In this document: positions 25,813-35,566 of the stretch, piece by piece | How the letters are laid out: every line of letters starts with the position of its first letter | Position numbering within the stretch: position 1 is the first letter of the stretch | Source: Sphingomonas pseudosanguinis | GTDB taxonomy: Bacteria; Pseudomonadota; Alphaproteobacteria; Sphingomonadales; Sphingomonadaceae | Direction: 5' to 3' | Assembly: GCF_014196255.1 (NCBI RefSeq) | Contig: NZ_JACIDH010000012.1 | Location: 1-64,000, forward strand | Length of the DNA stretch: 64,000 nucleotides | Position numbers and translations under genes: made by a program | Notes under the pieces: model-generated | The model's database searches: none | What the model saw: the letters and a program-made list of their open reading frames with translations, nothing else | What the model was told of the DNA's origin: nothing

Positions 25813-26988
25813 CTACAAAATCTCCAAAACTACCTCAGGGAGAGGAATATTTTTTGAAAATGACATGACATCTGCAACTGTTTGAAACTTGTACAGGTCA
25901 AATGGCATGGCGATGCCGGTCCGGTTGTTGATCGAAACACGAATTCTTCCTGCAACCTTCAAGGCAGCCTGAAAAAATGTTTTTGGAATTTGACCGGGAT
26001 TACTAGAAAGGTACCGTGACGCGATCGGAATAAGTGCCGATATCACATGGGGTTCATACGCCGCTATTGATGCATATGTCGTAGCATATGACAAATTCGG
26101 TTTACGCCCGATCCGAGACATTACCTCATGGATGGTTTGAGGATATATAATTTGTTCCGTCCAAATTCGAGGAAGATTATCATTCCAGTTCTTTAGAATA
26201 TCACGAGGAAGATGCTTTTGGTCTTCGATGCGCCCATGGTGCTTTTTTGCTGCTGTCCAGCCCCCGCCGCTATTGCGTGACGCCCCAAATACTGTGACCG
26301 GATAGTCTATCGAATAATGGTTGCGATTGGTCAGGGCCAACGCGACGCATAGTGCCATGTCGGGCGACGATCCAGGGACGGTGCGCCCAAATTGCTTCAT
26401 GACCCTTTCAACGGCGCGCTTGGACGCAATGCCATGATACAGTCGAGGCAGATCCAGATAAGCGACGCCGCCCCGTTTCAATACACGATCCAGTTCAAAG
26501 GCGGAGTCCAACTGCCGCACTGCGCCGTTTCGCGCTTTTGGTAGCCAGAATGCGCCAGGGTGAAGATATTGACTCTCCTTGGCGAATGCGACGCTACTCC
26601 ACCAATAGCGGGCGGGCGGATAAATAAGGCAATCTCCACCAATTTTTTTAAGCCAGCCAACGATCCGCATGATGTATGGAGAAACCAGATCATCATCACC
26701 TATAAAGCATAAATATTCACCTTGGCAGAGGTCCAAGCCGCGTTCAGTGTTGTCGACAATAGAGATTTCATCGCTAAAGTAGTGATAGGATATCCTCGAA
26801 TCAGACGCGACTAGGGTATCGACCACGTCCTGCCTAGGTGAAGAGTTGTCACATATGACGATTTGCAATCGCGGATCCGAAATCTTGGCCAAAATTTCTG
26901 ATACAACTGGCAGCAACGTCTCATACCGATTTTTTGTCGGTATCAGGATGGAAAGCAGCGGGGCGTCGTCGGGCGCGGTCAAGGGCAT
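25813..26988 (-). CDS. Glycosyltransferase family 2
   Basis: This 391-residue GT-A glycosyltransferase has an N-terminal catalytic domain with LLSILIPTKNRYETLL, VICDNSSP and the GDDDL metal-binding motif near residue 97. The C-terminal half (about 230-390) is unassigned and may be an acceptor or membrane-association region. It lies upstream of the GT4 gene on the same strand, separated by about 145 bp. Base composition drops here relative to the rml region, as in the neighbouring genes. Confidence 0.85.
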   Translation of the reverse strand: MPLTAPDDAPLLSILIPTKNRYETLLPVVSEILAKISDPRLQIVICDNSSPRQDVVDTLVASDSRISYHYFSDEISIVDNTERGLDLCQGEYLCFIGDDDLVSPYIMRIVGWLKKIGGDCLIYPPARYWWSSVAFAKESQYLHPGAFWLPKARNGAVRQLDSAFELDRVLKRGGVAYLDLPRLYHGIASKRAVERVMKQFGRTVPGSSPDMALCVALALTNRNHYSIDYPVTVFGASRNSGGGWTAAKKHHGRIEDQKHLPRDILKNWNDNLPRIWTEQIIYPQTIHEVMSRIGRKPNLSYATTYASIAAYEPHVISALIPIASRYLSSNPGQIPKTFFQAALKVAGRIRVSINNRTGIAMPFDLYKFQTVADVMSFSKNIPLPEVVLEIL

Positions 26989-27068
26989 ATCCTAGCGTGG
27001 CAACTGAGCGTTCACCTTGTCCTAACCCAAGGTGCATGAAATGCGAAATGAGGGGGCGACACTCATTT

Positions 27069-28391
27069 TCAGAGCCTTCGCGTGTCGGACCACCTCATAA
27101 TGTGCTTACCTGTCAAAATCCCTTTAAAGGAAATGCTGGGGCTAATTTCGGTACCAGTGCAGCTTTCACCAATGCTTATACCGGAAACCAATTTCCCTGC
27201 TTCTTGGTCACTTATATCGATAATATCAGATATTTTTCCACTGCCTATTTTATTGTATTTACTGAAATCTGAAATTCTTATACCTCCAAGATTCGAGTCA
27301 CCCAAGTCAAAATTTGATATTGAGCAATAATTACTATTGTTATTTATCATAAAATTATAAGTAGAAGACCCTCGACAGAATACATTGTCTAATTTTATAT
27401 GTGAACAGTACATATCAATTAGAATATTGTTTCCAGCGCTTTCCCCTTTTTTGCGATCTTTGAAATTATACTGATTTATATTAACATTTTTAACATCTGC
27501 TATGGATACATTGTCATAAAATGTCAGAGCCTCATCAGAGCGGATTCCATTTGCTGTAAGATTATTAATGCTAATAATTTTCGATGAGCGAAATCCCAGT
27601 CCAGATGCCCCTGCGCCTTTAATATTTATATTGTCGAACCGGCCATTCATACTATTTTCAAAAGATATTCCTATATAGCCGGAATCCTCAATATCAATTC
27701 CATCAATTACTATATTAGATGTATAAACAAAGCGGATTATTCCGCCTAAGGGGTTTTGGTTTTTTATGCGTAAATTTCCACGAAGTGTTAAATTCTTGAT
27801 TACATAATAAACATGATAAATTGCAAATTTCTCCGTAGGGAAATCCCGTCCAATTGGGTGCCTTGTGGTTATAGTATTAGCATAAACTTTGTCGACAATG
27901 TTGATGTCATTGTTTATGCTATTGGGGTTGGATAAGTTGGCAAGAATGATGACATCACCAGGGTTTATCTCAGGATTTCTATCCAGAATAATGGACTTAG
28001 AATAGCGATCTATTGGTTGTACCAAGGCACCTAAGTTTTGTCCTGTAAGACCTGTGGCGGATAGCGCAAAGCCTTCGACATCAGCCTCTATTCGGACATT
28101 TGATCCAAAAATATGCTCTTGGTCGCTGTTCAGTCTTATGGGGGCATCCAGTATAAGCGTTGTATTATCAGGATAAATAATAGTTGAAGGCTGGCTATCA
28201 ATCAACGCCTGATAGGTCTTTGAGTCACTGTGCAGGCCATCGGCAGTACAGAAGTCTCGCACATTTACAGTCTTGCCGGAAAGGTTTGGAGATTGACTCC
28301 TGGGCTTGGGATCGATGTACATGCGGGCGGTTGCGAGGCCAGCGATCGCCATGCATCCGGCACCGCCTGCGATTGCCTGTCGTCGATTCAT
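27069..28391 (-). CDS. Exported right-handed beta-helix protein
   Basis: This 440-residue protein has a twin-arginine-type signal (MNRRQAIAGGAGCMAIAGLA) and then long runs of short strands typical of pectate-lyase-like parallel beta helices, for example IVIDGIDIEDSGYIGISFEN and GRFDNINIKGAGASGLGFRS. Such proteins beside EPS genes are often polysaccharide lyases or epimerases. No catalytic residues can be assigned here. The coding sequence is strikingly AT-rich compared with its surroundings, which suggests transfer. A 14-base G/C tract lies about 31 bp upstream of the start. Confidence 0.8.
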   Translation of the reverse strand: MNRRQAIAGGAGCMAIAGLATARMYIDPKPRSQSPNLSGKTVNVRDFCTADGLHSDSKTYQALIDSQPSTIIYPDNTTLILDAPIRLNSDQEHIFGSNVRIEADVEGFALSATGLTGQNLGALVQPIDRYSKSIILDRNPEINPGDVIILANLSNPNSINNDINIVDKVYANTITTRHPIGRDFPTEKFAIYHVYYVIKNLTLRGNLRIKNQNPLGGIIRFVYTSNIVIDGIDIEDSGYIGISFENSMNGRFDNINIKGAGASGLGFRSSKIISINNLTANGIRSDEALTFYDNVSIADVKNVNINQYNFKDRKKGESAGNNILIDMYCSHIKLDNVFCRGSSTYNFMINNNSNYCSISNFDLGDSNLGGIRISDFSKYNKIGSGKISDIIDISDQEAGKLVSGISIGESCTGTEISPSISFKGILTGKHIMRWSDTRRL

Positions 28392-28775
28392 AACTCAATG
28401 TCACCAAACAGAAGGGAAGTGAGGGGGGGGGGGGGGAGGGTGTGTGGCGGTGAAGCTATCATGACCTTTCCAACGCGCGAAAGTCAGCTGCGATGCGCCG
28501 ATATGGTCGTCGGGATAAGAGGCTGGTTCGTTGCCCTTGCAAGCTTGAAGGCTCACTAAAGGCTGGTCAATGCGGCCGCATCCGCTTACGGACGTCTGGG
28601 AAAGCTCGGATTGTTAGCGGGACTCGTTTGCTCGAATGCGTAATGGAGCGTTGACTCGCAACCGTAAAGGCAATCTGCAGACGTTTCATGAAGCTTTTTG
28701 CGAAATGGACGCTCTCTCAGGTTTGCTGATGCCAATTGGTATCATAAAAGTACGTTGCCTGGCTTATTAACCATA
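28392..28775. promoter_or_regulatory. Divergent intergenic region with a 14-base G tract
   Basis: This 384-bp gap separates the divergent beta-helix and flippase genes and must hold both promoters. It contains an uninterrupted run of 14 G (28423-28436; C14 in the beta-helix gene's direction) between the expected promoter and the start of the beta-helix gene. Homopolymers this long slip readily during replication and can change promoter spacing or leader structure. No gene is supported in the gap. Confidence 0.6.
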
Positions 28776-30266
28776 ATGAAAATAAACAGAAACATCCTCG
28801 CCAATTACGCATCGCGCCTTTGGGCGGGATTTTCGACGTTTGTATTCGTCCCTCTTTATATCAAGATATTGGGATCAGAAGCATTCGGCTTGGTCACATT
28901 CAGTACGAGCCTACTAGGCATAGTATTTGTCGTAGACATGGGAATGTCGAATACATTTGCGAGGGAAATGGCTCGCGAAATAGATAAACAGAAGCTCGGA
29001 GATTTACTGCGATCCCTTGAGTGGCTCTATATGCTTATCGTGCTGGTTGTTATCCTCGTTGCTATATTTGGCGCGGGGCCGATCGCAGATCATTGGTTAA
29101 ATGCCTCCCGACTTGAGCCTGCTCAAGTGCGATGGAGCGTTGGCTTGATGATCGTCTCGGCTATCTTGCAAGTCATGCTGGCGCTCTATATCGGCGGACT
29201 TCTGGGCGCGAGCCGTCACGTCACTGCTGCCGGATATCAGATTGGATTTAGCGTGATCCGATCAGGCATCGTCTTGATCCCGCTCTATTTCTGGCCTTCG
29301 GTCGAGTTCCTATTTGCATGGCAACTCGCTGTATCGGCGATAACTCTGTTGGCGTTGCGGCGCACGATATGGCGCGTTATCGGAACGCCCAACAAGCCAC
29401 ACTTCTCTATGCCAGCATTGCAATCTATCTGGGCATTTGCGGGTGGCATGTTCGGTATTGCGTTAATCTCTGCGGTCAATACCCAATCAGACAAGCTGGT
29501 AGTTAGTAAAGTATTCTCGCTTGACGTTCTTGGCTTGTATTCTATCGCAAGTCTAATTGGCCAAATTCCATCAATGTTGGCACTGCCACTCGCAATCACC
29601 GTTCTTCCAAGGCTTACAGGCCAGGCTGCACGTGGTGACCGTTCTGGCCTCCATGAGACATATATGCAGTATTCCTTTTTCATTTCTGCAGTTGCGTTTT
29701 GCTCTACAATTGGAATCGTGATTGGCGCGCCCCATATTCTCGCTTTGCTTAAGGGTGGAAAGCCAAGTCCAGAGCTTGTAATGATAAGCCGTATTCTCGG
29801 AGGGGGGGGGGCACTGCTGGCCGTGCAATATATGCCCTATCACTTGGCGGTGGCCAACGCACACACCCGCACAAACATTATGTTCGGAGCAGCGTCGGCC
29901 GTCTTACTCCCCGTCGCCATGTTTTTCGGTGCATCCCGATATGGCTTGCTGGGGGCGGCGATCCCCTGGGTGGCTATGAATGCCTCGGCCGCAATGATCC
30001 TGGCTGCGATCATCACGCCTCGCTTTCTTGGGCCCCACCTCGCGGAATGGCTATGGAAAACCGCGGCTTTGCCATTGCTGACAGGTGTGATGGTGATCCT
30101 GCCTGTGGCTTTCATACTGCCATGGATTGAACGGCCCTTGGTGGGAATCGTCGTTCTTGCAGTGTTTTGTGCCATGGGACTGGCCGCAAACGGAATCCTA
30201 TTTTTACGACTCTTCCGTGGTAGTTGGCCTGTAATACGCCGTTCAAGCTTTGGAATTTCTGGATGA
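28776..30266 (+). CDS. wzx: Wzx-type polysaccharide flippase
   Basis: This 496-residue MOP-superfamily flippase has about 12-14 membrane helices. It should move lipid-linked EPS repeat units across the inner membrane. It has the typical N-terminus MKINRNILANYASRLWAGFS and LYIKILGSEAFGLVTF, with MTE-like helices throughout. A run of ten G (29802-29811) within ILGGGGALLAVQYMPYH makes the frame slippage-prone; a gain or loss of one G would truncate the last third. The stop overlaps the start of the next gene (ATGA). Confidence 0.85.
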   Translation: MKINRNILANYASRLWAGFSTFVFVPLYIKILGSEAFGLVTFSTSLLGIVFVVDMGMSNTFAREMAREIDKQKLGDLLRSLEWLYMLIVLVVILVAIFGAGPIADHWLNASRLEPAQVRWSVGLMIVSAILQVMLALYIGGLLGASRHVTAAGYQIGFSVIRSGIVLIPLYFWPSVEFLFAWQLAVSAITLLALRRTIWRVIGTPNKPHFSMPALQSIWAFAGGMFGIALISAVNTQSDKLVVSKVFSLDVLGLYSIASLIGQIPSMLALPLAITVLPRLTGQAARGDRSGLHETYMQYSFFISAVAFCSTIGIVIGAPHILALLKGGKPSPELVMISRILGGGGALLAVQYMPYHLAVANAHTRTNIMFGAASAVLLPVAMFFGASRYGLLGAAIPWVAMNASAAMILAAIITPRFLGPHLAEWLWKTAALPLLTGVMVILPVAFILPWIERPLVGIVVLAVFCAMGLAANGILFLRLFRGSWPVIRRSSFGISG

Positions 30267-31465
30267 CTACGACGTCCAAGCCTATTGTTCAGCAACAACT
30301 TTTCATAATTTATGGCGCGTTCGTTATAGCGACAGTGATGAGTTGTCTTTATTGTTTAATTACAGGCCAGTTTAACGGTGATTTTTTCCCTAACCCTGTT
30401 TATCTTACATTTGGACAGCTGGTATTTGTTGCCGCGATATGTGTAACGCCATATATATTCGCTTGGAAGGTTGCTGGCGTTTTCTCTAATATACCGCCAA
30501 GAAACGTCTACAAACTTCCGTTCAAGACGAATCTTATGTTTTTCGGGATCGTAAGCCTCGCTCATGCCGTGGTCACCATATTATTTGGTGTCGGTGTGAT
30601 GGATAGGGAGGTTTATACTGCCCCGGGCGCAATAATGCCTTTTATCCAAGTCTTGAATAGAATAGATCCGTTCTATCTTGGAGCATTCTTCATTCTGTCG
30701 ACGCCGAAGAGACTGTCAACCGATCTGATGGCAGTGATAATTATGATATCGATAGGCCTGTTGAGAGCCGGCCTTGGTGTATTCAATTATGTCGCGATTG
30801 CTATGTGTGCTAAGTATAGTGTGGAAATGATCATCATATTTCGGCGTGCACCTTGGCTAGTTATCTCAAGTGTTACAATATTACCTATTGTGATTGGTAA
30901 GCTCTACGAATTTCGTAGTAGTTTGCGTGGTGATGTTCACATTGAACTTAGCATATTAGACATGCTGATGGGGCGTTTCGTAGGACGGCTTTCCTCATTT
31001 TCAAATGTTGCTTATGTAGTCCAAAATCACCAGTCATTTGAATGGTCCGCAAGCGCTTTGGAACCATTGTTTTACGCTAAGCAGGCTCTTTCGGGGGTTC
31101 TAGGCGGGATCGCACCAACTATGACGCCCGAGCGTTTGTTGATCGCTGGATCCCAGTCATATGAGGGTTACTCGACTTTTATGACGGGGGTGCCTGGTAA
31201 TCTAATAATGGCTTGGTATGTTTCTCCCTGGGTTGCCCTTCTTAACCTGTTTGCGATCATCGCCAGCACGTGCGCCATACTTTGGCTGTCGCGTTATTTC
31301 GGTGGAGGCATAGCTCGTGTCTTTGGCCTAGGTATGCTGGTCTATCCACTAACTAGCGGCGTCGCTAACGAGTTCTCTCTACTATTGCTGAACACAATCA
31401 TATTTTTAGGATTTACGATCATTTTCCATGACCGTACCAGTAATGGAGGCACGGCTAATGCTTGA
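30263..31465 (+). CDS. Wzy-like repeat-unit polymerase candidate
   Basis: This 400-residue integral membrane protein has about ten hydrophobic segments and little other signature. The context supports an oligosaccharide repeat-unit polymerase (Wzy): it is coupled to wzx by ATGA and overlaps the following glycosyltransferase. Polymerases of this class are poorly conserved in sequence. A large soluble loop (about residues 225-320, from YEFRSSLRGDVHIEL to SQSYEGYSTFM) could be the periplasmic catalytic region. The locus encodes a second candidate at 33436. Confidence 0.65.
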   Translation: MTTTSKPIVQQQLFIIYGAFVIATVMSCLYCLITGQFNGDFFPNPVYLTFGQLVFVAAICVTPYIFAWKVAGVFSNIPPRNVYKLPFKTNLMFFGIVSLAHAVVTILFGVGVMDREVYTAPGAIMPFIQVLNRIDPFYLGAFFILSTPKRLSTDLMAVIIMISIGLLRAGLGVFNYVAIAMCAKYSVEMIIIFRRAPWLVISSVTILPIVIGKLYEFRSSLRGDVHIELSILDMLMGRFVGRLSSFSNVAYVVQNHQSFEWSASALEPLFYAKQALSGVLGGIAPTMTPERLLIAGSQSYEGYSTFMTGVPGNLIMAWYVSPWVALLNLFAIIASTCAILWLSRYFGGGIARVFGLGMLVYPLTSGVANEFSLLLLNTIIFLGFTIIFHDRTSNGGTANA

Positions 31466-32510
31466 ATATCACTCGCTTAGCACTCCAAAGATTCATATTT
31501 GCACGACACATTCACGTTCGGGCATCACGGATTATGCAAGAATTTTTCATGAAAAAGTTCTAGCCTCTAAAGGTTATATACTAACCGACCCCCAAGATAT
31601 CATTGATGCAATCGGCAAAATACCGAAAGGGGCACAGTTTCATGTGCAATTAGGAATTTTCCAACATCGTGAGCGCATAGCAATTACTCGGCTCTTGCAG
31701 GCAGGGTATGCCAATATTGATGTGACCATCCATGATCCGCCTTTTGTAACCTTTCCTTATTTTCAATTCAATTCGCCCTTACTGATGCGATTGTCGCGAG
31801 GGATGGATTGGTATCTCGGGGCGTTCGGAACGCAGCGCCGCATGATAGAAAAATTGAGACGGGTCTTCGTGCTTTCGGAAGGTGGACGGGCAAGGGTACT
31901 TGCCCTAGCTCCGAGGGCCAATGTGATCGTCATTCCACATATTGTAGATCCCGATCGCATATGGCCGCCAACCGCTTCCCTGGCACCAGCAATGATCTAT
32001 TTCGGCTTCATCGGTCCCAATAAGGGACTGGATTATGTGCTGGAGTTACACGAAGCTGTACGCGCCATTCGTCCTACCACTCAGTTGCATGTGGTAGGTC
32101 AGGCGAGCGGATTGGCCGCCGAGCGCTATCTGTGTGATTTGCAAGACCGTTACAAGATTGATGTGACGTTCCACGGCTATGTGCCCGACGCCGATCTTGA
32201 CCTTTTGTTCGAGCAGGCGGCGCATGTAGTTCTGCCCTATACGCCGTACAAGCATGTCATGCCGGCCAGCGGCAGCGTGATTCACGCGTTGCGACGTGCG
32301 CGTATTGTCTGGACGACGGACGTCAACGTCATGGGCGAAATGATTCAGGATGGGCAGAACGGCTTCATGCTATCCATGAACGTCGGAAACGATGCTCGAC
32401 GCATGGCATCGGTAATGGCTGACCCCATACTGCAGCAGAAAGTCAGTCTGCAAGCTAGGGACACGGCCTTGGCGATGGCCAATTATCCTTATGCCCGCCA
32501 TTTCGAATGA
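31458..32510 (+). CDS. Glycosyltransferase family 4
   Basis: This GT-B transferase has about 350 residues. It has IHICTTHSRSGITDYARIF at the N-terminus, a central donor domain with MIYFGFIGPNKGLDYVLEL, and HVVLPYTPYKHVMPASGSVI. The usual E-x7-E loop is altered (MPASGSVIHALRRARIVW), so donor binding may differ. It overlaps the polymerase candidate by 8 bp from the MLEYHS start; an earlier start at 31428 is possible. It is probably one of the EPS repeat-unit transferases. Confidence 0.8.
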   Translation: MLEYHSLSTPKIHICTTHSRSGITDYARIFHEKVLASKGYILTDPQDIIDAIGKIPKGAQFHVQLGIFQHRERIAITRLLQAGYANIDVTIHDPPFVTFPYFQFNSPLLMRLSRGMDWYLGAFGTQRRMIEKLRRVFVLSEGGRARVLALAPRANVIVIPHIVDPDRIWPPTASLAPAMIYFGFIGPNKGLDYVLELHEAVRAIRPTTQLHVVGQASGLAAERYLCDLQDRYKIDVTFHGYVPDADLDLLFEQAAHVVLPYTPYKHVMPASGSVIHALRRARIVWTTDVNVMGEMIQDGQNGFMLSMNVGNDARRMASVMADPILQQKVSLQARDTALAMANYPYARHFE

Positions 32511-32631
32511 CGCGCTCTATCTGATGGTCCCGAAAGCGGGCGAACGGTCGCTTTCTCCACATAAAGACCCGGTACCCAGCCCCGACTATCGGTGATGATT
32601 AGTTGTGGCCGCATATAATAGGAATTGCTCC

Positions 32632-33378
32632 ATGCCTTCCGTTCAAGGAACTATCTCGATCGTCAGCCATGGGCATGGTCCTCTCGTTAGTAAACTCCTG
32701 CAGGATCTCGCTCGCCAGACATATATCGAACATTGGCTTGTCATCGTCACATTGAATATTTCCGAGCCGTTCGAGCTAGTACCCCGGCTTCGAATGAAGG
32801 TGATTTCTAACGACTCTCCAAAGGGCTTTGGAGCCAATCATAATGCTGCCTCCATAGAGGCGGAAGGCGAGTTGTACGCGATCGTCAATCCTGACATCCG
32901 CATCACCGATGACAGGTTCCTAGAAAAGCTGGCAGCACTGGACTGGACAACGGGATCGCCGTTGCGTGCGCCGGTAGTGGTCGCGCCGAACGGTGCTGAG
33001 GAGGACTCGGTCCGGCGCAATCTATCGGTTCCCAACCTGCTTGCTCGAAGGAATCGACGATTGGCTGGATGGGAAGCGGATCCCGACGCGTCGGACTTCT
33101 TCTGGTTGGCCGGTATGTTCCTGATTGCGCCGATCGCGAGGTTTCGTGATCTCGGCGGCTTTGACGACCGGTACAGGCTATATTGCGAAGACTACGATCT
33201 ATGCGCACGATGGCGCCTCGCGGGTAATCGCGTCGAATTAATCCGCGACCTTGAGGTGATTCACGATGCCCGGCGCGATAGCCATAAGTCGATGCGCCAT
33301 CTGCGCTGGCACTTGGCGAGCCTGTTCCGAGTTTGGCGATCGAAGCCCTTCTGGCGTATCGTCGCCGGCCAATATTAA
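32632..33378 (+). CDS. Glycosyltransferase family 2 (rhamnosyltransferase-like)
   Basis: This GT-A transferase has about 248 residues and resembles WbbL-like rhamnosyltransferases. It shows TISIVSHGHGPLVSKLLQDL, NPDI in the DxD position and the acceptor motif LGGFDDRYRLYCEDYDLCAR. The start is MPSVQG, because residues upstream of it do not match the family. An L-rhamnose donor is plausible given the complete rml operon, but specificity is not proven by sequence. Confidence 0.8.
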   Translation: MPSVQGTISIVSHGHGPLVSKLLQDLARQTYIEHWLVIVTLNISEPFELVPRLRMKVISNDSPKGFGANHNAASIEAEGELYAIVNPDIRITDDRFLEKLAALDWTTGSPLRAPVVVAPNGAEEDSVRRNLSVPNLLARRNRRLAGWEADPDASDFFWLAGMFLIAPIARFRDLGGFDDRYRLYCEDYDLCARWRLAGNRVELIRDLEVIHDARRDSHKSMRHLRWHLASLFRVWRSKPFWRIVAGQY

Positions 33379-33435
33379 GCGGCCTGACTTATCGAGGTTG
33401 TGCCGGCCCGTCCAAAGACATAGGCGCCTACCAAT

Positions 33436-34803
33436 ATGCCACTTCATCGTCGTTCCGGTCCTGTGCCAGCGCCCAGTCTGGCATTCATGCTCTTGTGCGG
33501 GCTTTTCGTCACTCTCCTGATCGCAGGAGGGGCGTCCCGTGCAGACGTAGGTGGGCAGATCGTTGTTCAGGCCGTGGCTTGGAGCGTGTTGCTCGCAGCG
33601 ATTCTGTTTGCGCCAAGAGTTCCGTTGCGTAGAATGGGAACGGCGGGCCTTTTCTTTGCCTTAGCGGGCATGCTCGTTTTCATTCAACTGATTCCGCTGC
33701 CCCCCTCCCTGTGGAAGGCCTTGCCAGGCCGGATGATGCTTGTCGGAGCCGACAGTGGCGACGTCTGGCGGCCTATATCGATGGTTCCCGGAGCAACATT
33801 GAATGCGTTGTCGTCCTTAGTCGTACCAGGCGTTGTCCTGCTGTTGGCGACGATGGTGCGTCCGGACGAGCGGTCGCACATGCTGCCCCTCTTGTTGGGT
33901 TTGGTCGGGGCGGCCGCTCTAATTGGGCTTTTGCAATTTTCCGGAGCGGGGTTTTCCAATCCATTCGTTAATGACACGCCCGGTCAGGTCAGCGGCTTGT
34001 TCGCCAATCGCAATCACTTTGCCTTGTTTTTGGCAATGGGCTGTCTGATCGCTCCGGCTTGGGCAACGCGCGTCACGCTCGTCAGTTGGCGTCTGCCAGT
34101 AGCCTCTGGATTCATTCTTCTATTTGCCCTTACGATCTTGGCCACAGGGTCACGCGCCGGTCTGATGGTAGGTGCTGTCGCGATCATCATCGCCCTGCTC
34201 TTCTCGTGGCCGGCGTTACGGAAGCTGACTCGCAAGGGGCCGCGTTGGCTGTTGCCGTCGCTGGTAACCGGTGCAGTGCTAATCTTAATTTTTTTTGTAG
34301 GTCTATTCATCTTCACCGACCGAGCGGTTTCAATTAATCGTGCCGTATCGATCGATGGCAATGAAGATATGCGGCTGCGTGCGTTGCCAACCGTTATGCA
34401 CATGGCTTATGAATACTTTCCCATTGGTTCAGGATTTGGCGGATTCGATCCAGTCTTTCGAATTCATGAGCCTTTTGAATTGCTAAAACTTACATATTTC
34501 AACCATGCTCATAATGATTATATTGAGATAATTCTTGATGGTGGTTTATTAGGATTAATAGTTTTATTATTGGCGACAGTCTGGTGGGCAATTAGGACGG
34601 CATTGGTATGGCAAAATAAGGGAAATGACGCATTGCCAAGACTTGGATCGTCGATAATTTTTCTTATTATGATTGCTAGTTTTTTCGATTATCCCGCCCG
34701 AACCCCGCTGATTATGGCAGTGATCGCGCTGTCGGGTCTTTGGCTAGGCGAGCAGCACCGAGAAGAGGGTGCGGCTTTACCTCGCCGGGGCCACGAACTA
34801 TAG
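33436..34803 (+). CDS. O-antigen ligase/polymerase-family membrane protein
   Basis: This 455-residue polytopic protein is of the Wzy_C (O-antigen ligase) family. It has about eleven membrane helices. A periplasmic loop contains the GLFANRNHFALFLAMG motif and, near residue 355, the family signature FNHAHNDYIEIILDGG. It either polymerises the repeat unit or attaches a glycan to an acceptor. Its immediate downstream neighbours are the wza and BY-kinase export genes. Two polymerase/ligase-type proteins in one locus raise the question of a division of labour. Confidence 0.85.
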   Translation: MPLHRRSGPVPAPSLAFMLLCGLFVTLLIAGGASRADVGGQIVVQAVAWSVLLAAILFAPRVPLRRMGTAGLFFALAGMLVFIQLIPLPPSLWKALPGRMMLVGADSGDVWRPISMVPGATLNALSSLVVPGVVLLLATMVRPDERSHMLPLLLGLVGAAALIGLLQFSGAGFSNPFVNDTPGQVSGLFANRNHFALFLAMGCLIAPAWATRVTLVSWRLPVASGFILLFALTILATGSRAGLMVGAVAIIIALLFSWPALRKLTRKGPRWLLPSLVTGAVLILIFFVGLFIFTDRAVSINRAVSIDGNEDMRLRALPTVMHMAYEYFPIGSGFGGFDPVFRIHEPFELLKLTYFNHAHNDYIEIILDGGLLGLIVLLLATVWWAIRTALVWQNKGNDALPRLGSSIIFLIMIASFFDYPARTPLIMAVIALSGLWLGEQHREEGAALPRRGHEL

Positions 34804-34842
34804 CCTCCACATTTCGTTTCATGTCGTGGAATATTTGAGCGC

Positions 34843-35553
34843 ATGCGTAAGCTTTGTATTGCCCTCCTGATTGCCGCAATTGCATCAGGATGCGCTGGTC
34901 CGCAGCGTTTGGAATCGACCGATCGGTTGACAGTGGTCGAAGGCAGTTCGGTTCTACCGGCGCCGGATCGCGGTGATCTCACCGCTGCAGATCGTCCCGC
35001 TCTTATCGGGCCGCTCGACACCATCCAAGTGGACGTTTTCAACGTTCCCGATCTCAGCCGTGAGATGCAGGTGGACGCCAGTGGTCGCATTGCCATGCCG
35101 CTCGCTGGAACGATTGATGCCCGGGGCAAGACAGCAGGCGAGCTGGCTCAGACGATCGATGCAGCGTTGCGGGCACGTTATGTTCGCAACCCCGAGGTGA
35201 CCGTCAACATCAAGAGCTCGGTCAGCCAAGTGGTGACCATCGATGGGCAGGTCGTGGAGCCTGGCCTGTACCCGGTGACCAATCAGATGACACTCATGCG
35301 GGTCATTGCATCCGCCAAGGGGTTGTCCGAGTTCGCGCGCCAGGATGATGTCGTAATTCTGCGGACCGTTGGTAATCGACGGATGGCCGGATTGTATAAC
35401 GTCGCTGCCATCCGGCAAGGTACCTATGACGATCCGCCTGTCTTTGCCAATGACGTGATTGTCGTCGGCGATTCCCCGCAGCGCCGCCTGTTCCGCGACT
35501 TCGTTTCGCTCTCGCCGCTACTTGCGGCCCCGCTGATCGCGATCCTGCAATAA
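34843..35553 (+). CDS. wza: Wza-type polysaccharide export lipoprotein
   Basis: This 236-residue outer-membrane lipoprotein has signal peptide MRKLCIALLIAAIASG and lipobox cysteine GCAG. It contains the poly-export domain (IGPLDTIQVDVFNVPDLSRE) and one SLBB-like domain (VTIDGQVVEPGLYPVTNQMT). It is shorter than E. coli Wza and matches the compact forms seen in sphingomonad EPS loci. It should form the outer-membrane channel for the polymer with the BY-kinase encoded next. Confidence 0.9.
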   Translation: MRKLCIALLIAAIASGCAGPQRLESTDRLTVVEGSSVLPAPDRGDLTAADRPALIGPLDTIQVDVFNVPDLSREMQVDASGRIAMPLAGTIDARGKTAGELAQTIDAALRARYVRNPEVTVNIKSSVSQVVTIDGQVVEPGLYPVTNQMTLMRVIASAKGLSEFARQDDVVILRTVGNRRMAGLYNVAAIRQGTYDDPPVFANDVIVVGDSPQRRLFRDFVSLSPLLAAPLIAILQ

Positions 35554-35566
35554 GGTTCTTGTCTAC

